From Clostridium celatum DSM 1785 (lineage in GTDB: Bacteria > Bacillota > Clostridia > Clostridiales > Clostridiaceae), in the NCBI RefSeq assembly GCF_000320405.1, contig NZ_KB291600.1, positions 1 through 52,555 on the forward strand: 52,555 nucleotides of DNA, written 5' to 3'. The position numbers and the translations under genes were made by a program. Under the pieces are notes generated by a model. It saw only the letters and a program-made list of their open reading frames with translations, ran no database searches and was not told the DNA's origin. Position 1 is the stretch's first letter. Every line of letters begins with the position of its first letter. Shown piece after piece: positions 9,728 through 21,110 of the stretch.

Positions 9728-10687
9728 ATGAAAACAATAATACTAATTTTTTTAGTTATACTATTACTAGCTATAATTTTTATAGTGCTTTATGGTGGCA
9801 ATTATCTATATAACCTTGGAATTAATCCAAACTTCCCAAAAGACTTAGTTTTTAGTAATAAGGATACTAATTCTAACTCTGTAAATCAAGATGAAACTAG
9901 TGGTGTTTCAACTATTGATAGTGAGACTTGGCTTTTTGAAAAGTCTAATTATGAAAATTTATTTATTACTTCAAAAGATAATTTAAAAATTCATAATTAT
10001 CTTATAAAAAATAAAATTAAATCAAACAAATGGATAATTGCTGTACATGGTTATACTTCTGAAGCTAAGTATATGGCACCCTATGCTCAAAAATTTTATA
10101 GTATGGGGTATAATATTATCCTTCCTGATTTAAGAGGTCATGGTAAAAGTGAAGGAAACTATATTGGAATGGGTTGGCATGAACGTTTAGATATAATTGA
10201 TTTAATAAATTATATTACTAAAAATTATTCTGATTCTGAAATAATTCTTTTAGGTGTATCAATGGGTGCTGCTACTGTTATGAATGTTTCCGGTGAAAAT
10301 CTTCCTAGCAATGTTAAAGCTATAATTGAAGATTGTGGTTATACCTCTACTTGGGATCAATTTGCTTACCACTTAAAAAAATTATTTAAACTCCCAGCCT
10401 TTCCTATGATGCATACTGCAAGTATAATATGTAAAATTCGTGCTGGATACTTTATAAGCGAAGCTTCTTCAATAAAACAATTAAAAAAATCTACAACTCC
10501 TATGCTTTTTATACATGGAGATAAAGATAATTTTGTACCTTTTTATATGCTTAATGAAGTATATGAAGCTTGCCCTGCTCCAAAGGAAAAGCTTATAATC
10601 TCAGGTGCAGCCCATGCAAGAGCTGCTAAAGTTAATCCCAAGCTATATTGGGATACGATTCAAAGTTTTTTAAATAAATATATATAA
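9728..10687 (+). CDS. Membrane-anchored alpha/beta hydrolase
   Basis: A serine hydrolase of the alpha/beta fold, held at the outer face of the membrane by an N-terminal helix (residues 2-24). The nucleophile elbow is GVSMG with S178. The oxyanion stretch is VHGYTSEAKYM and the acid lies in FIHGDKDNFVP. The catalytic His is in GAAHARA near the C-terminus. This layout matches the bacterial group annotated as alpha/beta hydrolase or BAAT-type peptidase-like proteins, length 300-320. GAGGTG precedes the ATG. It is a single gene flanked by terminators. The substrate cannot be deduced; an ester or acyl-peptide is most likely. Confidence 0.8.
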   Translation: MKTIILIFLVILLLAIIFIVLYGGNYLYNLGINPNFPKDLVFSNKDTNSNSVNQDETSGVSTIDSETWLFEKSNYENLFITSKDNLKIHNYLIKNKIKSNKWIIAVHGYTSEAKYMAPYAQKFYSMGYNIILPDLRGHGKSEGNYIGMGWHERLDIIDLINYITKNYSDSEIILLGVSMGAATVMNVSGENLPSNVKAIIEDCGYTSTWDQFAYHLKKLFKLPAFPMMHTASIICKIRAGYFISEASSIKQLKKSTTPMLFIHGDKDNFVPFYMLNEVYEACPAPKEKLIISGAAHARAAKVNPKLYWDTIQSFLNKYI

Positions 10688-10715
10688 AGTATAAATTATT
10701 TTTAATCATCTAAAT

Positions 10716-10766
10716 AAAAAATCTAAAGCCATTAGTGTGTAAACATTTAAAAGCTTTAGATTTTTT
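10716..10766 (+). terminator. Terminator after the alpha/beta hydrolase
   Basis: A perfect 14-bp stem (10716-10729 with 10753-10766) with a long 23-nt loop and a T run extending the right arm. Confidence 0.65.
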
Positions 10767-10865
10767 TATAAAAATTATTATATAAATTCTCAGTAAAATT
10801 ATACAGCTTCCTAAAGACAATATCATTAACCTTTTCACATAATAACTTTTAACAATACAGCTAAA

Positions 10866-11072
10866 CTATCGTCTTAATATATTTTTTGCTTTGAATATAA
10901 ATTCTTTTTCACTTTTTGCTTCAACAAAAGTTCCATCAACAAAGGCAACTATTGTATCATCCATTCTTCCCCCACACTCACCTATACATCCATATACTAT
11001 CTTTTCATCTTTAAATTCTCTTTTAACTACCTCACAATCAATTCCTGAGCATCCTGGGCAAATTACTATCAT
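10866..11072 (-). CDS. Small Cys-rich DUF1450-like protein
   Basis: A 68-residue protein with Cys at 5, 8, 13, 29 and 33 (CPGC near the start, GCIGECGG in the middle) and the tail VAFVDGTFVEAKS. The pattern resembles the DUF1450/YuzB group of small thioredoxin- or ferredoxin-like proteins, whose function is unknown; my assignment is by pattern only. AAGGAG sits 7 nt before the ATG. The opposite-strand frame over this gene lacks any such pattern and is a shadow. It is likely cytoplasmic, and the Cys residues could bind metal or a cluster. Confidence 0.75.
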   Translation of the reverse strand: MIVICPGCSGIDCEVVKREFKDEKIVYGCIGECGGRMDDTIVAFVDGTFVEAKSEKEFIFKAKNILRR

Positions 11073-11148
11073 ATCTCTTCTCCTTAATTTTATATCTTTT
11101 GATTAATACTTTTTATAATTATACTCTAAAATAAAATTTTATAAAATA

Positions 11149-11190
11149 AAAACTCTTAGGTTAATAGTGTATAAATTACCTAAGAGTTTT
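11149..11190 (-). terminator. Terminator after the TPR histidine kinase
   Basis: A perfect 13-bp stem (11149-11161 with 11178-11190) and 16-nt loop, T-rich on the minus-strand exit, 25 bp beyond the kinase stop. Confidence 0.75.
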
Positions 11191-11214
11191 CAATATAAAA
11201 TTTTTATTTTACTT

Positions 11215-13305
11215 CTAATACAATTCATATATATCCGATAATTCACTAATTACTCTTTCGCTATCTATATCATATTTATATATACTTTCATTTTCATCAA
11301 TATCTTTTGCTTTAATATTAGGAATAAATACTTTAAAGTCACTACCTTTTCCCTCAGTGCTTTCTAATTCAATATATCCATTATGAATATCAACAAAGGA
11401 CTTAACCAAAGTTAAACCTATACCACTTCCCTCATTAGTCCTATTTAAAGATGCATCTATTTGTATAAATTTACTAAATATTTTTTCTTTCATTTCATCT
11501 GGAATTCCTATACCATTATCCTTTACTTGTATAACAACATATCTTCCTGTTTTATATATATTAACTAATATGTCTCCATTATTTTTACTAAATTTTATTG
11601 CATTAGATAATAAGTTTAATAATATTCTTTCTATCATATATGGATCACATTTAACATAAATTTCCTCTTTTTCTGTATCAAACAAAATATTATTTTTTTT
11701 AATTTCTACATATGACAAAACTGAAATGGTTATTTCTTCTATTAAACTTACTATATTGTAATTACCAAATTTAGGAGTTATACTTCCACAATCTATTTTA
11801 TTTATATCTATCATATTTTGAACTATTTTCAACATACGTAGACAATTAATTCTTACACTCTTTTCATGTTTTAAATAATACTCTTTAAATTGTTTATCAC
11901 TTTTATCTCTAAAAACATTCATAAGTTGTATTGATGAGTATATTATATTTATAGGAGTCTTTAATTCATGAGATAAATTGGCAAAAAAACTCTCTCTATC
12001 TTTATCTATAGCCTTTAATTTTTCATATTCTTTTTGTACATTTATATATTTTCTTACTAGGTCATTTTGTTCAACTTCAACAATCAATTTATTAAGCTTT
12101 TTCATATACTCATATGATACTTTATAATCTTCTAACATTTCATAATCTATAGCTAAACTCTTATACACTGTTGCAATATAATTATTATTAGTATTAGTAG
12201 CTATTTCTAAAGCTATATTATGATACTCTATAGCTTTTTTATAATTTTCTTTATTAAAATATACATCTCCATAAAGTTGATATATAAAATATTGTATATC
12301 AGTGAATATACAGTTTTCCTTATTTTGTTTGTAATATTCATGACTTTTATTTAATAATATTAAGCTTTCATCTAAATTGTCTTTTTTTATATTAACATAA
12401 TATTCAACTATTAATAAATCTAACTGCATACTATATTGTTTAATTTTTATAAAATCTAAGTTCTCTATTTCTTTTTTACACTCTGTAAATAACTCTTCAA
12501 TAATTTCTAATTTTATTTTATTTTCTAAAATTACTTTTATTAAATCAAATATTATTGATACCCTTACTGCAGTAAACTCTTTAAACTTTTTATCATTTAA
12601 AGTAGTAATAAATAGTTCTACAGCCTCTTCCTTCATATTTACTTTAACATATCCTACCCCTATATAATAAAGTATTAATATTTCTGAATGAATATCTCCA
12701 TAGTATTTAGCTATATTTAAAGCTTTTCTAAGTAACTCTACTGAAGTATCAAAATCATTAAATGCTAACGCATAAGTTGAAGCAATTGCTATATACATTT
12801 GTGGTGATAATGGAGATTGGAATTTCCCAAGATTCTCTAAAGCTTTATCTAAATATACTTTAATTTCAGGTATTATTTTTCCTTTTCTAAAGATATATAC
12901 TCCTACCCGTGAATTTAAATAAGCTAAATCTTCATATTCATTTAATTCCTTTAATATTTTTTCTGCTATTAAATAATTTTTTTTAAATTCTTCTCCTTGG
13001 TCTAATATTAAATATGTAGTTGCAAGTAAACTATAGGCTCTTGCTAAATAATATTCATTTTTTGTATTTTTAAAATATTCTATAGCTTTTTTACTTGCTT
13101 TTATGCTGTCCTCATATCTTTTTACTCTACTACTCGTCAAAGCTAATAAGTGATATGCTTTAGCTAAACGTCTATCATTTAAGTTTATATCACTATTTAA
13201 TTTTTCAACCATTTCTTTTCTTATAATTTCAGCTTTATTTAAATCTAATTTTGATTCATTTGTGTATTCAAACATATTTATATATTTTTCAACTTCTCTT
13301 TTCAT
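11215..13305 (-). CDS. Soluble TPR-containing sensor histidine kinase, orphan
   Basis: A histidine kinase that should phosphorylate a response regulator encoded elsewhere. Residues 1 to about 400 are helical tetratricopeptide-type repeats (for example YEDSIKASKKAIEYF, YKKAIEYHNIALEIA). A short linker leads to the HisKA box NLSHELKTPIN (H446). The ATPase domain has the N box NLLSNAIKFSKNNG, G1 VKDNGIGIP and G2 GSGIGLTLVK. There is no membrane segment, so it senses an intracellular signal or protein partner. I moved the start to 13305, preceded by GAGAAGGTG. The longer frame to 13362 adds 19 residues after a GGGG stretch and remains possible. It lies downstream of the GH84 gene on the same strand, with a terminator between. 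Confidence 0.85.
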   Translation of the reverse strand: MKREVEKYINMFEYTNESKLDLNKAEIIRKEMVEKLNSDINLNDRRLAKAYHLLALTSSRVKRYEDSIKASKKAIEYFKNTKNEYYLARAYSLLATTYLILDQGEEFKKNYLIAEKILKELNEYEDLAYLNSRVGVYIFRKGKIIPEIKVYLDKALENLGKFQSPLSPQMYIAIASTYALAFNDFDTSVELLRKALNIAKYYGDIHSEILILYYIGVGYVKVNMKEEAVELFITTLNDKKFKEFTAVRVSIIFDLIKVILENKIKLEIIEELFTECKKEIENLDFIKIKQYSMQLDLLIVEYYVNIKKDNLDESLILLNKSHEYYKQNKENCIFTDIQYFIYQLYGDVYFNKENYKKAIEYHNIALEIATNTNNNYIATVYKSLAIDYEMLEDYKVSYEYMKKLNKLIVEVEQNDLVRKYINVQKEYEKLKAIDKDRESFFANLSHELKTPINIIYSSIQLMNVFRDKSDKQFKEYYLKHEKSVRINCLRMLKIVQNMIDINKIDCGSITPKFGNYNIVSLIEEITISVLSYVEIKKNNILFDTEKEEIYVKCDPYMIERILLNLLSNAIKFSKNNGDILVNIYKTGRYVVIQVKDNGIGIPDEMKEKIFSKFIQIDASLNRTNEGSGIGLTLVKSFVDIHNGYIELESTEGKGSDFKVFIPNIKAKDIDENESIYKYDIDSERVISELSDIYELY

Positions 13306-13500
13306 TTTAGAACACCTTCTCATATTACCACTATAATACTTTATCACCATACTTATCCCCAAATTCTATACTTTTATTTTTCTTACTTTTAAAACAAAAA
13401 TCAACCTACTGTAATTATAAATTTATATAAATTAAATATAACTATAAAATTTCAATATTAATAATGAGAATATGTATTAATTTTTACTATAGCCGATAAA

Positions 13501-13560
13501 TTAAAAATGGCAAACAAAGAAACTATTATAAATAGTTTAATTTTCATTTGCCACTTTTAA
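13501..13560 (-). terminator. Terminator after the GH84 gene
   Basis: A 60-nt near-perfect hairpin: TTAAAA/TTTTAA, one mismatch, TGGCAAA/TTTGCCA, then an inner AAACTATT/AATAGTTT. It lies 73 bp beyond the GH84 stop codon. The rest of the 13363-13632 gap is unremarkable. Confidence 0.7.
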
Positions 13561-13632
13561 TTAATTTTTTTAACAATTTAGTTAAATTATTTATACACTT
13601 AATTTTTATACAGCTTATTCTTTTGCTTTATA

Positions 13633-16600
13633 TTATTTTTTTCTTCTTGATATTAAAGCTCCTATACTAGCTATAATAGTTCCAAATAATCCAACGGCAG
13701 CTCCTGATGTTCCTCCTGTTTGTGGAAGTTTATTACTGTTGCTACTTTGGCTATTGCTTGAAGTGCTTCCTGCAATATTATTTGTATTACTATTTCCGCT
13801 ACTAATATTGTTTCCAACATTATTACTGCTGTTATTTCCACTATTATTGTTGTTTCCACTATTATTATTACTTCCAGCAATTATAACTAATCCATTTATA
13901 GCATTATTTAAGTTTGCTGAAGCTTTTGCAATCTCTTCTTCAGTTGAATCTTCATTTTCAAAAACTTCATTAGCTTCATTTAACGCCTTTTCAACTGCTC
14001 TAAAGCTTGCTACAGTATATTTGCTAGAATCTAATGATTTTGCTTTATTAATTAAATCTTCTAGTCTATCTTTGCTTGGCTTTAATCTTAATTCTAAGAA
14101 TGCTCTTAATAATGTATTATACGATTCTGAAACTTCTTCTTCCATAGCATTTACATCAGATATTACACCATTAGCCTCTGCTAAAACAACCATTAACTTA
14201 TCCCAAGTTGAAGTAATATAATCATCTCCTGTTAATGCACTAATTCTTTCTACAAGAGAAATTAAATTTTCTTTATTGCCCTTTTCAAAAGATAACATTT
14301 GCATTGCTTTGCTTAATCTATCAAAAGATTGATCTACTGAAACTTGAGTTGCATTTTCATCAGCTAAAATTACTTCTGCTTCAGCAAGAGCCGCTTTAAA
14401 TTCTTCTACTACTGCTGGAACAACTTTTGAAAGTTCTTCTTCAGTTACTTTCTTAGCTTCTTCTACAGCAACTTGTAAATGTGCATTAAATACTGGGTTG
14501 TTTTCTTCTTCCTTTTCTACTAAATTATCAATAGCATTTCTTACGCCTTCAGTTGCACTATTTACTTCTTCTACTGTTGCAGCATCATTAGCTAAAACTT
14601 CTTTTGCAGTTATTACAGCTTTCTTAAGATCATTTAGAGATTCATCTGTATAGTTAACATCTCCATTAATTTTTCCATCTGCCTCATTAATAATATTGCT
14701 TAATTCTCTTATATCAACTAAAGAAGTAATAGCATTTACTAAAGTTTCTCTAGCCTTATCAATATCTTCTTGAGTTGCACTTCCAATATTATTTAAAATT
14801 TTCTTAGCACTTTCTAAAGCTTCATTATATAAATTCCAGCTATTAACCGTATAATTTTCTTGTACATAATTACAAGAATCAATAAGTGTTTCTAAATCAC
14901 TTACATTAGGAACTTCATAATCATTAATTGTAATTAATTCATAAATTGTTGGAGCTATTCCATTCCATTCAATCTTAATTTCAAAAATATTATCATACTT
15001 AGTATTTACTATTTCATTTAAGCTCCTATCTAAAGTTCCAAGCTGCTTCCATATATCATTTCCTGCTTCATCTTTTCCAACTCTAGCCATTACTTTAGCA
15101 TTAGAAATTTCATTACCACTTTGAATAATATTAATTTTCTTAATATCAGTCTTATCTGATAAACGATATGTGAAGCTTCCACTTGTTATTTCCCCATTAT
15201 TAGTATTTGGTTTATATGCTGTAGTTAAATTACCATCCACTATCTTACTTGGTTCAAATCCTTTAACTTCTATTGGGTCTGAAACAAATGTTGGGTCATT
15301 TACTGTTGGTATATATTCACCATTATTAATTAAAAATTCATTAATAACAGCCCAACGATATGAATATGGTGCTGTAAATACAACTCTTAAATATCTAGCT
15401 TCTTGATTTATTTCTCCACTATCCATATAAGCATGAGAAATTGGAATTATTCCACCTGATACACTACCATGAGTATATCCATTATCTGTTGGCTTTGAAT
15501 CCATATCTTCTGATGTATTTGGTATATTATTTTCAATAGTTATAACATCAGTCCAAGTTTCACCATCTAAAGATAATTGAATTTTACCATCTCTAATATG
15601 ATCTTTTTCTGTATCTAATACAACATATTTTAAATTATTAATATCAATTGTTTGTCCTAAATCATAAACTATTGTATTACCTGTTTGTGGTGCTGCTGTA
15701 TATTTAACACTAGTATTAAAGTTTCCATCAAAAACAACTGCTGGATCAGCATCATAATCAGCATATGAGCTTATTAATGATGGCTCATAAACTTCATTGG
15801 AAGTAACTTCAAGTTTGTTTAAACTAAAAGTAACTTCTTTATTAGCAATTAATCTAATATAACGAGCATCCTCTAAGTTCTCATTATCTAAAACATCATT
15901 CCACTCAATTGTATTCATAGAAGTTTGTAATGTTATTCCATCCATATTTGAAACTTCTAAATCAATATTGCTTAAATCCTTAATACGATTTAATTTAATA
16001 CCGATATACTCACCTTCATTTAAAGTAATATTTTCTTGTGGAACTAGTTTAGTCAATGATTCATCTATATACATAGATTTTATACCTAAATTAACATTTG
16101 AATAAACATTATTAGTTGATGGAAGGTTCATACTTTTCTCTACTCTAAATTCAGAGAATTTAACCCACTTATTTAACTCTTTTAAGTTTGTAATTCTTAC
16201 ATATCTTGCTTCAATTCCGCCAAAATCTTCATCAATAACATCTTTTCCAGCTGTGCTTGAATATGTCTTAAATGTTGTCCAAGTTTCATTGTCAGTAGAA
16301 TATTCTAATTTATAATCTGTCCATTTATCTGTATCCCCTGCTCCAACTACAACATGTACATTTCCAACACTAGTAACTTCACCTAAATCTAACCCAACGT
16401 AATCTCCAACTTTTGTAATATCTCCAGTATGAGTTCTATACCAAACACTACTGCTATCATTACCATCTGTTAAGTTAGCTTCACTTCCACTATAAACACT
16501 CCATCCTTCACTTCTCATAAGAGTAGCATTTATTTCAGAATTATCTCCTTCACCTTGATTTAAATCATTTTTATTTATAGTTATATCCTTAATACCAAGC

Positions 16601-18951
16601 CAAGTATTAGTTTTATCTTGAGTGGCAATTACTCTAATACCCATCACATCTAAATCTAAGCCTTCAACTGTAATTTGATTTGGCATAGAATATAATTCGT
16701 CATTTAAATCAACCCAAGTACTACCATCCTCTGTATATTGAAGCTTAGCTTCTTGCATTGTATCTCTTGGATTAGATGCTGCTCCCATTTCTATATGAAT
16801 ATCTTTAACTTTTATTTTCTTATTATATTTTACCCCAATATAAGTCCCAGCAACTACAGTATTTGGAGTTTTATATACAACTTCAGTTGCTGAATTATTA
16901 TCTAATAAATTTTCTAAACTTCCTGTAGGTGTATCTGTTCTATTAGTTATTACTGTTGTTATTACCTTACTTGGATCTACAATTGAAGTAACTACTTCTG
17001 CTAAGCTTTGAGCCATATTCTTTATAAATGGAACTATATGTTGTACTCCAACTTCTGCATATTCAGTGTGATCTACATAATGGAATCCATAAGTCTTTGA
17101 TTTTTCAAAAGCAGTTTGTCCATTTGAATACTTAGTCCAAATAACATCATTTGATGCTCCATCTTCAACAGCAATAATTGCTTCTAAATAAGAAATTGCT
17201 GCCTCCATTGTATCTTCCCAACAATTCAACCAATAAGATATTTGACTAACTACTCTTTCATGCCCTTCATTTTTATAAAGAGTTGCCGCATCTTTTAATT
17301 TATTAAATTCAGCTATTAATTCAGTGGCTTCTTCTTTAACATTTTCCCCATTTGCATATTTTTCCTTAAAAGTATTAAGCTTTGGAGCTAATTCAACTGA
17401 CTCTTCTAACTTCGTAACACGACTATCCATATTTTGATTAATCATATGCTTACTTAATTCTCTTAGAGCTGTTGAAGTATCTGTTTCTTCTGCTGTTCCA
17501 TGATCCATATATTTAAATGAATCATACCAGTTTTGATCTGCTTCCTCTTCATTTTCCCAAATATTCCATGCATAACCTGCATTTGCAAATAAAGCTGATT
17601 TATTAGCTTCTGCTTGTTGCATTGGATTTAATACTATTCCTTTAATAGTTGAAGGATCTACTCCTGGATGTAAGAATGTGGAATTTCCTCCCATAATTAA
17701 ATGTTGTTTAGAGTTATCTGAACAAGGCCAATTAATCCAATAGAATGGTGCTCTGCCCTCATAGCCTTCTGATGCAATATTATTTTTATAATTTGTTCCA
17801 AAAGATCCACTAACTTCTCCCCATATTCTTCCTCCAGTAGCAATAATACTAACATTATCTCCTGCTTTATTTACTTCTTTTAATTGAGCTGAAGAACCAT
17901 TTCCCATATAATCGTTTGGACAGAAAACTATCTCATCTTTTAAATCTGGATATGTTTCTTGTTGTTCTCTTAACCACACTGTTAAATCATTTAATAATTT
18001 TACATATGAAGCAGCTCCTTGAGCTGGTACCCCTGCATCATCTGCTAATATAGCAAATTGTCTAACATCAGCTTCTAATAATTGACTAAACTTAGCTTTT
18101 ATTATGTCTAAATCTGCTTGATAATTTTCTTCACTATTAAATCTAATTGCGTTACTCATAAATGGATGTAATGCATATACATATCTATTCTTAGTCTCAT
18201 TTCCTACTTTAGCTAGTTGTTTTATTGATTCTAAATCTTCTTCAGGATATAATTCTCTCCACTTTGAATTATGGTATGGGTCATCCTTTGGTGCAAATAT
18301 ATATTGATTCATTTTATAATCTCCACCAAATTTCATAAGCTCTGCTCTATCTTCATTTGACCACGGATTTCCATAATACCCTTCAATAAATCCACGTTGA
18401 GCTACATCAGAATAATCATCAACTCTAAATTCACTTATACTTCCATCCTCTAATTGATTAAATACATGCTTTAATGTAGTAACTCCATAGAAAGCACTAT
18501 CAGTATCTTTACCTAATATACCAATAATTCCATCATCAACTGAAACTAAATGTGAGTCTGTTTTATTAAAGAATGCTTCATCATGAGATACATTTGTATT
18601 GAAATACTGATCTACAAATTCCCCTGATTCATTTATACCAATTAAGATATCAGTTTTTCCTTCAACAACAGTATCTGAAATAGTATAATTAATATTTTGA
18701 TTTTTTAAAATTTCTTCTACCCTATTTCTAGTGTAAATATCTACTCCACTTTCATATACTATATTTACTTCTGTACCAACTTCAAAAGCACTATTTTCAT
18801 ATTCTATACTTTGAGGTATAGGATAAATTTCATACTCTTTTGGTAAGTCTAATTCCGTTGCAGAAACCTTAAGTACTCCAGCAAAATTTGTAGTTAATAC
18901 AGTGGTAGCAGCAACAATAGCAAAAAGACGCTGTAACTTTTTCTTTATCAT
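13633..18951 (-). CDS. LPXTG-anchored GH84 beta-N-acetylglucosaminidase (NagH/NagJ-like)
   Basis: Removes N-acetylglucosamine from host glycans or O-GlcNAc proteins at the cell surface. Modules of the 1772-residue protein: signal peptide (1 to about 31); N-terminal GH84 domain; catalytic barrel from [10 protein letters not shown] (185-194) with the catalytic Asp pair in ILADDAG at D304/D305, close to D297/D298 of C. perfringens NagJ; helical domain to about 640. Then come four or five beta-sandwich modules of F5/8 (CBM32) style (about 660-1340) and helical FIVAR repeats (about 1357-1690). It ends in an Asn/Ser-rich wall linker and LPQTG (1742-1746), a hydrophobic helix and RRKK. I start at 18951, where GGGGGA precedes the ATG; the 14-residue upstream extension has no ribosome site. 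Sortase anchoring, instead of the secreted/cohesin form of NagJ, is notable. Confidence 0.92.
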   Translation of the reverse strand: MIKKKLQRLFAIVAATTVLTTNFAGVLKVSATELDLPKEYEIYPIPQSIEYENSAFEVGTEVNIVYESGVDIYTRNRVEEILKNQNINYTISDTVVEGKTDILIGINESGEFVDQYFNTNVSHDEAFFNKTDSHLVSVDDGIIGILGKDTDSAFYGVTTLKHVFNQLEDGSISEFRVDDYSDVAQRGFIEGYYGNPWSNEDRAELMKFGGDYKMNQYIFAPKDDPYHNSKWRELYPEEDLESIKQLAKVGNETKNRYVYALHPFMSNAIRFNSEENYQADLDIIKAKFSQLLEADVRQFAILADDAGVPAQGAASYVKLLNDLTVWLREQQETYPDLKDEIVFCPNDYMGNGSSAQLKEVNKAGDNVSIIATGGRIWGEVSGSFGTNYKNNIASEGYEGRAPFYWINWPCSDNSKQHLIMGGNSTFLHPGVDPSTIKGIVLNPMQQAEANKSALFANAGYAWNIWENEEEADQNWYDSFKYMDHGTAEETDTSTALRELSKHMINQNMDSRVTKLEESVELAPKLNTFKEKYANGENVKEEATELIAEFNKLKDAATLYKNEGHERVVSQISYWLNCWEDTMEAAISYLEAIIAVEDGASNDVIWTKYSNGQTAFEKSKTYGFHYVDHTEYAEVGVQHIVPFIKNMAQSLAEVVTSIVDPSKVITTVITNRTDTPTGSLENLLDNNSATEVVYKTPNTVVAGTYIGVKYNKKIKVKDIHIEMGAASNPRDTMQEAKLQYTEDGSTWVDLNDELYSMPNQITVEGLDLDVMGIRVIATQDKTNTWLGIKDITINKNDLNQGEGDNSEINATLMRSEGWSVYSGSEANLTDGNDSSSVWYRTHTGDITKVGDYVGLDLGEVTSVGNVHVVVGAGDTDKWTDYKLEYSTDNETWTTFKTYSSTAGKDVIDEDFGGIEARYVRITNLKELNKWVKFSEFRVEKSMNLPSTNNVYSNVNLGIKSMYIDESLTKLVPQENITLNEGEYIGIKLNRIKDLSNIDLEVSNMDGITLQTSMNTIEWNDVLDNENLEDARYIRLIANKEVTFSLNKLEVTSNEVYEPSLISSYADYDADPAVVFDGNFNTSVKYTAAPQTGNTIVYDLGQTIDINNLKYVVLDTEKDHIRDGKIQLSLDGETWTDVITIENNIPNTSEDMDSKPTDNGYTHGSVSGGIIPISHAYMDSGEINQEARYLRVVFTAPYSYRWAVINEFLINNGEYIPTVNDPTFVSDPIEVKGFEPSKIVDGNLTTAYKPNTNNGEITSGSFTYRLSDKTDIKKINIIQSGNEISNAKVMARVGKDEAGNDIWKQLGTLDRSLNEIVNTKYDNIFEIKIEWNGIAPTIYELITINDYEVPNVSDLETLIDSCNYVQENYTVNSWNLYNEALESAKKILNNIGSATQEDIDKARETLVNAITSLVDIRELSNIINEADGKINGDVNYTDESLNDLKKAVITAKEVLANDAATVEEVNSATEGVRNAIDNLVEKEEENNPVFNAHLQVAVEEAKKVTEEELSKVVPAVVEEFKAALAEAEVILADENATQVSVDQSFDRLSKAMQMLSFEKGNKENLISLVERISALTGDDYITSTWDKLMVVLAEANGVISDVNAMEEEVSESYNTLLRAFLELRLKPSKDRLEDLINKAKSLDSSKYTVASFRAVEKALNEANEVFENEDSTEEEIAKASANLNNAINGLVIIAGSNNNSGNNNNSGNNSSNNVGNNISSGNSNTNNIAGSTSSNSQSSNSNKLPQTGGTSGAAVGLFGTIIASIGALISRRKK

Positions 18952-19289
18952 AATTTCTTTCCCCCGTTTTAATAATAAAATATTCTGTAACATTCTTAGA
19001 TAAAAATAAGAATGTTATATAATCATTAATTTTCATGTAATAAAACTAATTTATTCAAAATTATTACAAGTATATATATATTATTTTAATTTATTATCTA
19101 AAACGTTTTCTATACTTTAACTTTTTTAAGCAATATATTAACTTTTTTTAGCAATATTATTATATTTATATGTAAGCTAATTCAAAAAAGGTATGATATA
19201 ACTTTTCAGAAATATCACACTTTTTTTCCTAGCATATCTTTAAATTGTTTTTAATATATTGTAGCCTTTCAGCATCAGTACTGTACCTT
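18952..19289. other. 338-bp gap: GH84 upstream region and ABC terminator
   Basis: Holds the terminator at 19184-19227 and an AT-rich promoter region for GH84. Around 19100-19109 is the ten-base palindrome AAAACGTTTT, the core of a catabolite-response element; the full 14-base match is poor (three mismatches either way), so CcpA control here is only a possibility. No small gene seen. Confidence 0.4.
19184..19227 (-). terminator. Terminator after the ABC exporter operon
   Basis: About 15 bp of near-complementary arms (19184-19199 with 19212-19227) with an A/T-run exit in the minus direction, 63 bp past the second exporter gene. Confidence 0.65.
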
Positions 19290-21110
19290 TTATATTTCTA
19301 TTCCTTTTTTGAATTGGCTATTATATAAATTTGCATAAAATCCATTTTTACTAATAAGTTCATCATGAGTTCCACATTCTACTATTTCACCGTCTTTTAA
19401 CGCTAAAATTTTATCGGCATTTTTTATAGTACTTAGTCTATGCGCAATTACAAATGTAGTCTTTCCTTTCATTAAATTAAGCATAGCTTCTTGAATATGC
19501 TCTTCAGTTCTTGTATCAATTGATGAAGTTGCTTCATCTAAAATCAATATTGATGCATTAGATAAAATTGCTCTTGCTATTGCTAATAGCTGTCTTTGTC
19601 CTTGAGATAAATTCCCGCCATTATCAGATAAAATAGTGTTATACCCATCAGGAAGCTGTTTTATAAATTGGTGAGCATTAGCCATTTTTGCAGCTTTAAC
19701 AATTTCTTCATCACTTGCATTTAATCTTCCATACCTTATATTTTCACTAACAGTTTCAGAAAATAAATAAGTATCCTGTAATACCACTGCTACTGATTTT
19801 CTTAAACTTTCCCTAGTTATATAATTTATATTTTTCCCATCTATAAATATTTCTCCGCTATCAATATCATAAAATTTAGTAAGTAAATTAACTATTGTTG
19901 TTTTTCCAGCTCCTGTTGGGCCAACTATAGCTATAACTTCACCTTTATTAGCTTCAATAGAAATATTTTTTAATATTTCTTTTCCCTTAGTATAAGAGAA
20001 AGTTACATTTTTTAAGACTACATTACCTTCTATATTTTCAATATCCTTAGCTTCTATTTTATCCTTTTCTTTTACTTCATCTATTACTTCAAATACTCTT
20101 TCAGCACCTGCTAATGCACTTTGAATAGTATTAAAAAGATTCATTATTTCATTTATTGGTCTAGTAAAATTTCTCATATATAATAAAAATGTAAAAACTA
20201 TACCTACGGTAATTGTATGACCTTTTAATATAAGATATCCACCTGTTACTGAAATAATTAAATATGAAATATTATTAATAAAATTATTTATAGGTCCCAT
20301 AACAGATGATGCACCCTGTGCTATTATTGCACTTTTAGTTAGCTTCTCATTTATTTTAGCAAATTCTTCTTTAACTTCTTCTTCTTCTGAAAATAATGAA
20401 ACAACTTTTTGTCCTGATACCATTTCCTCTATATAACCATTTAATATACCAAGTTCATTTTGTTGTTTTACAAAAAATCTTTGTGTTTTTTTAGCTAAAG
20501 TTTTTGTAGTTAAAAATGTAAGTGGTACTGTTATTAATCCTATTAAGGTAAGAATCGGGCTTAATATAAGCATTGCAATTAACATACCGCCTATATTTAT
20601 TACCCCTGAAAATAATTGAGTTACACTTTGAGATAATGTTGTATTAATATTATCAACATCATTTGTAAGTCTACTCATTAAATCACCACTAGAATTAGTA
20701 TCAAAATATTTCAATGGCAATCCCTGTAAATTACTAAATAAGTCTTTTCTTATATTTGCTGAAACTTTCTGTGATATTTTAACCATAACTAAATTTTGAT
20801 AGTAGGTAGAAAATATATTTACTAAATACATTATTAAAAGCACTATACAAATAAAAGCTAGTCCCCTCATATCACCTGTTTCTATAAAATTATCTATTGT
20901 ATATCCGTTTAATCTTGTACCAAAAACACTAATTAGTGTAGTTATAAAACATAAAATAAATACAATTATAATATTGATTTTCTTTTCTATTAAATATCCT
21001 ATTAATCTTCTTACTGTACCCTTAAAATCCTTTATTTTTTCAGCTTTAGCCCTATGTAATTGATGTGGTCCTCCTCCTGGTCTCATTGGTATAGGTCCTT
21101 TATTAGACAT
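19290..21110 (-). CDS. ABC exporter half-transporter, catalytic-site subunit
   Basis: One half of a heterodimeric multidrug-type exporter: six membrane helices (about residues 35-330) fused to an ATPase domain. Walker A GPTGAGKTT (near 397), signature LSQGQRQ (near 500), Walker B ILILDEATSS with the catalytic Glu, and switch His in IAHRLST are all present. The long N-terminal leader (MSNKGPIPMRPGGGPHQLHR) is typical of the larger partner in such pairs (606 residues). It overlaps the upstream partner gene by 8 bp, so the two are translationally coupled. With MarR control the expected role is export of a drug or toxic metabolite; the substrate is unknown. Confidence 0.88.
   Translation of the reverse strand: MSNKGPIPMRPGGGPHQLHRAKAEKIKDFKGTVRRLIGYLIEKKINIIIVFILCFITTLISVFGTRLNGYTIDNFIETGDMRGLAFICIVLLIMYLVNIFSTYYQNLVMVKISQKVSANIRKDLFSNLQGLPLKYFDTNSSGDLMSRLTNDVDNINTTLSQSVTQLFSGVINIGGMLIAMLILSPILTLIGLITVPLTFLTTKTLAKKTQRFFVKQQNELGILNGYIEEMVSGQKVVSLFSEEEEVKEEFAKINEKLTKSAIIAQGASSVMGPINNFINNISYLIISVTGGYLILKGHTITVGIVFTFLLYMRNFTRPINEIMNLFNTIQSALAGAERVFEVIDEVKEKDKIEAKDIENIEGNVVLKNVTFSYTKGKEILKNISIEANKGEVIAIVGPTGAGKTTIVNLLTKFYDIDSGEIFIDGKNINYITRESLRKSVAVVLQDTYLFSETVSENIRYGRLNASDEEIVKAAKMANAHQFIKQLPDGYNTILSDNGGNLSQGQRQLLAIARAILSNASILILDEATSSIDTRTEEHIQEAMLNLMKGKTTFVIAHRLSTIKNADKILALKDGEIVECGTHDELISKNGFYANLYNSQFKKGIEI

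Noticed and set aside
10891..11106. 71-codon plus-strand frame opposite the Cys-rich gene
   Set aside because: The minus-strand protein has a clear Cys pattern and ribosome site; this one has neither.
13739..14221. 160-codon frame of mostly Leu on the plus strand inside the GH84 gene
   Set aside because: Antisense shadow of the Asn/Ser-rich linker and FIVAR region; no start signal.
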